NCBI GenBank assembly: GCA_900553905.1 | Contig: USFL01000011.1 | Location: 1-14,803, forward strand | Source: an uncultured Eubacteriales bacterium | Lineage (GTDB): Bacteria > Bacillota > Clostridia > Christensenellales > Aristaeellaceae | Direction of reading: 5' to 3' | DNA: 14,803 bases | In this document: positions 13,344 to 14,803 of the stretch, piece by piece | Numbering within the stretch: position 1 is the first letter of the stretch | How the letters are laid out: each line of letters begins with the position of its first letter | Program-made: the position numbers and the translations under genes | The notes under the pieces: model-generated | Database searches by the model: none | What the model saw: the letters and a program-made list of their open reading frames with translations, nothing else | What the model was told of the DNA's origin: nothing

Positions 13344-14803
13344 TTAGGCCTGCATGGCCATGGTTTCCGCGGTGGCCGTAAGCTCGCCGTTTCCGTCCAC
13401 GTCCACCCGCACGGTCTGTCCGGGCAGCACATCGCCGGCGACGATCTTGCGGGCCAGCATGGTCTCCAGATGGCTCTGCATGTAGCGCTTGAGGGGCCGC
13501 GCGCCGTAGACCGGGTCGAAGCCCGCCTCGGCGATGGCGTCCACCGCCGCGTCGGTCAGCACCAGGTCGATGTTCTTCTCGCGCAGGCGACCGGCCAGAT
13601 GTCCCGCCAGCAGGCGCACGATCCGGGCGATCTCGTCCTTTTCAAGCGGCTTGTAGAACACGATGTCGTCGATACGGTTGAGGAACTCCGGACGGAATTG
13701 GGTCCTGAGCAGCTGCATCACGCTGTCGCGGGCGCTCTGGGTGATCTCGCCGTTCTCGATGCCGTCCAGCAGGTACTGGCTACCGAGGTTGGAGGTCATG
13801 ATGATGATGGTGTTCTTGAAGTCCACCGTACGGCCCTGACTGTCGGTGATGCGGCCGTCGTCCAGCACCTGCAGCAGGATGTTGAACACGTCGGGATGCG
13901 CCTTTTCCACCTCGTCGAGAAGCACGACGCAATAGGGCTTGCGGCGCACGGCCTCGGTGAGCTGTCCGCCCTCCTCGTAGCCCACGTATCCCGGAGGCGC
14001 GCCGACCAGGCGGCTGACGGAGAACTTCTCCATGTACTCGCTCATGTCGATGCGCACCATGTTCTTCTCGTCGTCAAACAGGCTTTGCGCCAGCGCCTTG
14101 GCCAGCTCCGTCTTGCCCACGCCCGTGGGGCCCAAAAACAGGAAGGAGCCGATGGGGCGGTTTTCATCCGCGATACCGGCGCGGCTGCGCAAAATGGCCT
14201 CGGAGACCTTCTGCACGGCCTCGTCCTGACCGATCACACGGCGGTGCAACTCCTCGGGGAGCTGGAGCAGCTTCTCGCGCTCGCCCTCCTTGAGCTTGGT
14301 CACGGGGATTCCCGTCCAGCGGCTGACAATGCGGGCGATCTCATCGTCGGTCACCTTGTCGCGCAGCAGGCTTTCGTCCCCGCGCTCGCGCTCGGCGATC
14401 TCCTCCTCCTTGGCCAGCTCGCTCTTGAGGCTGGGCAGCTTGCCGTATTTCAGCTCCGCTGCCTTGCCCAGATCATAGGCGCGTTCAGCCTTCTGGATCT
14501 CGGCGTTGACCTGCTCGATCTGCTCGCGCAGCTTCTGCACCTTCTGGATGGCGGTCTTTTCGTTCTCCCAGCGTGCCTTCATGGCGTTAAACGCCTCGCG
14601 CTGCTGGGCCAACTCCTTCTCCAGCATCTCCAGACGGCGGCGGCTGGCCTCGTCCTCCTCCTTCTTCAAAGCCGCCTGCTCGATCTCCAGCTGCATGATC
14701 CGGCGGCTGACCTCGTCCAGCTCGGAGGGCATGGAGTCGATCTCGGTACGGATCATGGCGCAGGCCTCGTCCACCAGGTCGATGGCCTTGTCGGGCAGGA
14801 AAC
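13344..14803 (-). CDS. clpB: ClpB disaggregase, 5'-truncated (middle domain and second AAA+ module)
   Basis: ClpB is the hexameric ATP-driven disaggregase that works with DnaK to rescue aggregated proteins. The window holds the last 486 codons or so including the stop; the frame runs off the right edge ([20 protein letters not shown]), so the ATG at 14774 is not the start. Visible in order are the coiled-coil middle domain (charged heptads from about residue 25 to 135 of the fragment), [12 protein letters not shown], Walker [10 protein letters not shown], the substrate-loop region [13 protein letters not shown], Walker [12 protein letters not shown], sensor-1 TSNLGS, the arginine finger region FLNRIDDIV, and the sensor-2 [10 protein letters not shown]. 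The middle domain separates it from ClpC and ClpE. The stop is TAA at 13344-13346. Its promoter and any CIRCE or CtsR control lie outside the window. Confidence 0.96.
   Translation of the reverse strand, partial: FLPDKAIDLVDEACAMIRTEIDSMPSELDEVSRRIMQLEIEQAALKKEEDEASRRRLEMLEKELAQQREAFNAMKARWENEKTAIQKVQKLREQIEQVNAEIQKAERAYDLGKAAELKYGKLPSLKSELAKEEEIAERERGDESLLRDKVTDDEIARIVSRWTGIPVTKLKEGEREKLLQLPEELHRRVIGQDEAVQKVSEAILRSRAGIADENRPIGSFLFLGPTGVGKTELAKALAQSLFDDEKNMVRIDMSEYMEKFSVSRLVGAPPGYVGYEEGGQLTEAVRRKPYCVVLLDEVEKAHPDVFNILLQVLDDGRITDSQGRTVDFKNTIIIMTSNLGSQYLLDGIENGEITQSARDSVMQLLRTQFRPEFLNRIDDIVFYKPLEKDEIARIVRLLAGHLAGRLREKNIDLVLTDAAVDAIAEAGFDPVYGARPLKRYMQSHLETMLARKIVAGDVLPGQTVRVDVDGNGELTATAETMAMQA

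Noticed and set aside
1..14803. Mobile elements, CRISPR arrays, tRNA or rRNA genes
   Set aside because: No transposase motifs, direct-repeat arrays, cloverleaf sequences or conserved rRNA segments were seen on either strand.

Overview
The window looks like chromosomal DNA from a G+C-rich member of the Firmicutes, most plausibly a gut-type clostridium. This is an inference. It rests on strong GGAGG-type ribosome binding sites, frequent ATGA-type gene overlaps, a methionine synthase whose reactivation domain is a separate small gene, and a perfect Spo0J/ParB parS site. I see no plasmid, phage, IS, CRISPR, tRNA or rRNA signature.

Layout. A 5'-truncated glyoxalase/VOC gene (1-338, +) ends at a perfect bidirectional hairpin terminator (347-381). 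From 400 to 12715 eleven genes run on the minus strand with gaps of 3 to 36 bases or short overlaps, so they look like one transcription unit of about 12.4 kb. In transcription order they are: a DegT-type sugar aminotransferase, a FemAB/BioF2-type acyltransferase, an FdtA/WxcM-like cupin, a GtrB-like polyprenyl-phosphate glycosyltransferase, two tandem paralogous polytopic membrane proteins that may be GT-C glycosyltransferases, MetF, a MetH reactivation protein, MetH, a GtrA protein and an LPG-synthase-TM (flippase-like) protein. A near-perfect sigma-A promoter (TTGACA-16-TATAAT) drives the unit from 12753-12780. Its -35 box overlaps that of a divergent promoter serving a second GtrA gene (12844-13284, +). 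A G+C-rich hairpin then ends clpB, which enters from the right edge on the minus strand.

How the genes fit together. The sugar genes suggest synthesis of a nucleotide-linked 3-amino (probably acylated) deoxysugar. A GtrB-like enzyme could load a sugar on undecaprenyl phosphate, GtrA could flip it, and GT-C-like membrane enzymes could transfer it outside the cell. The middle of the unit holds a one-carbon/methionine module (metF, reactivase, metH) with no visible SAM riboswitch. Mixing a surface-glycan set with methionine synthesis is the oddest part of the operon plan.

The strongest hidden signal is a pair of ParB-binding parS sequences inside coding regions. One is a perfect 16-base palindrome in metH (3375-3390). 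The other has a single mismatch and lies in the aminotransferase gene (12198-12213). They suggest that the locus lies in the origin-proximal ParB-loading region.
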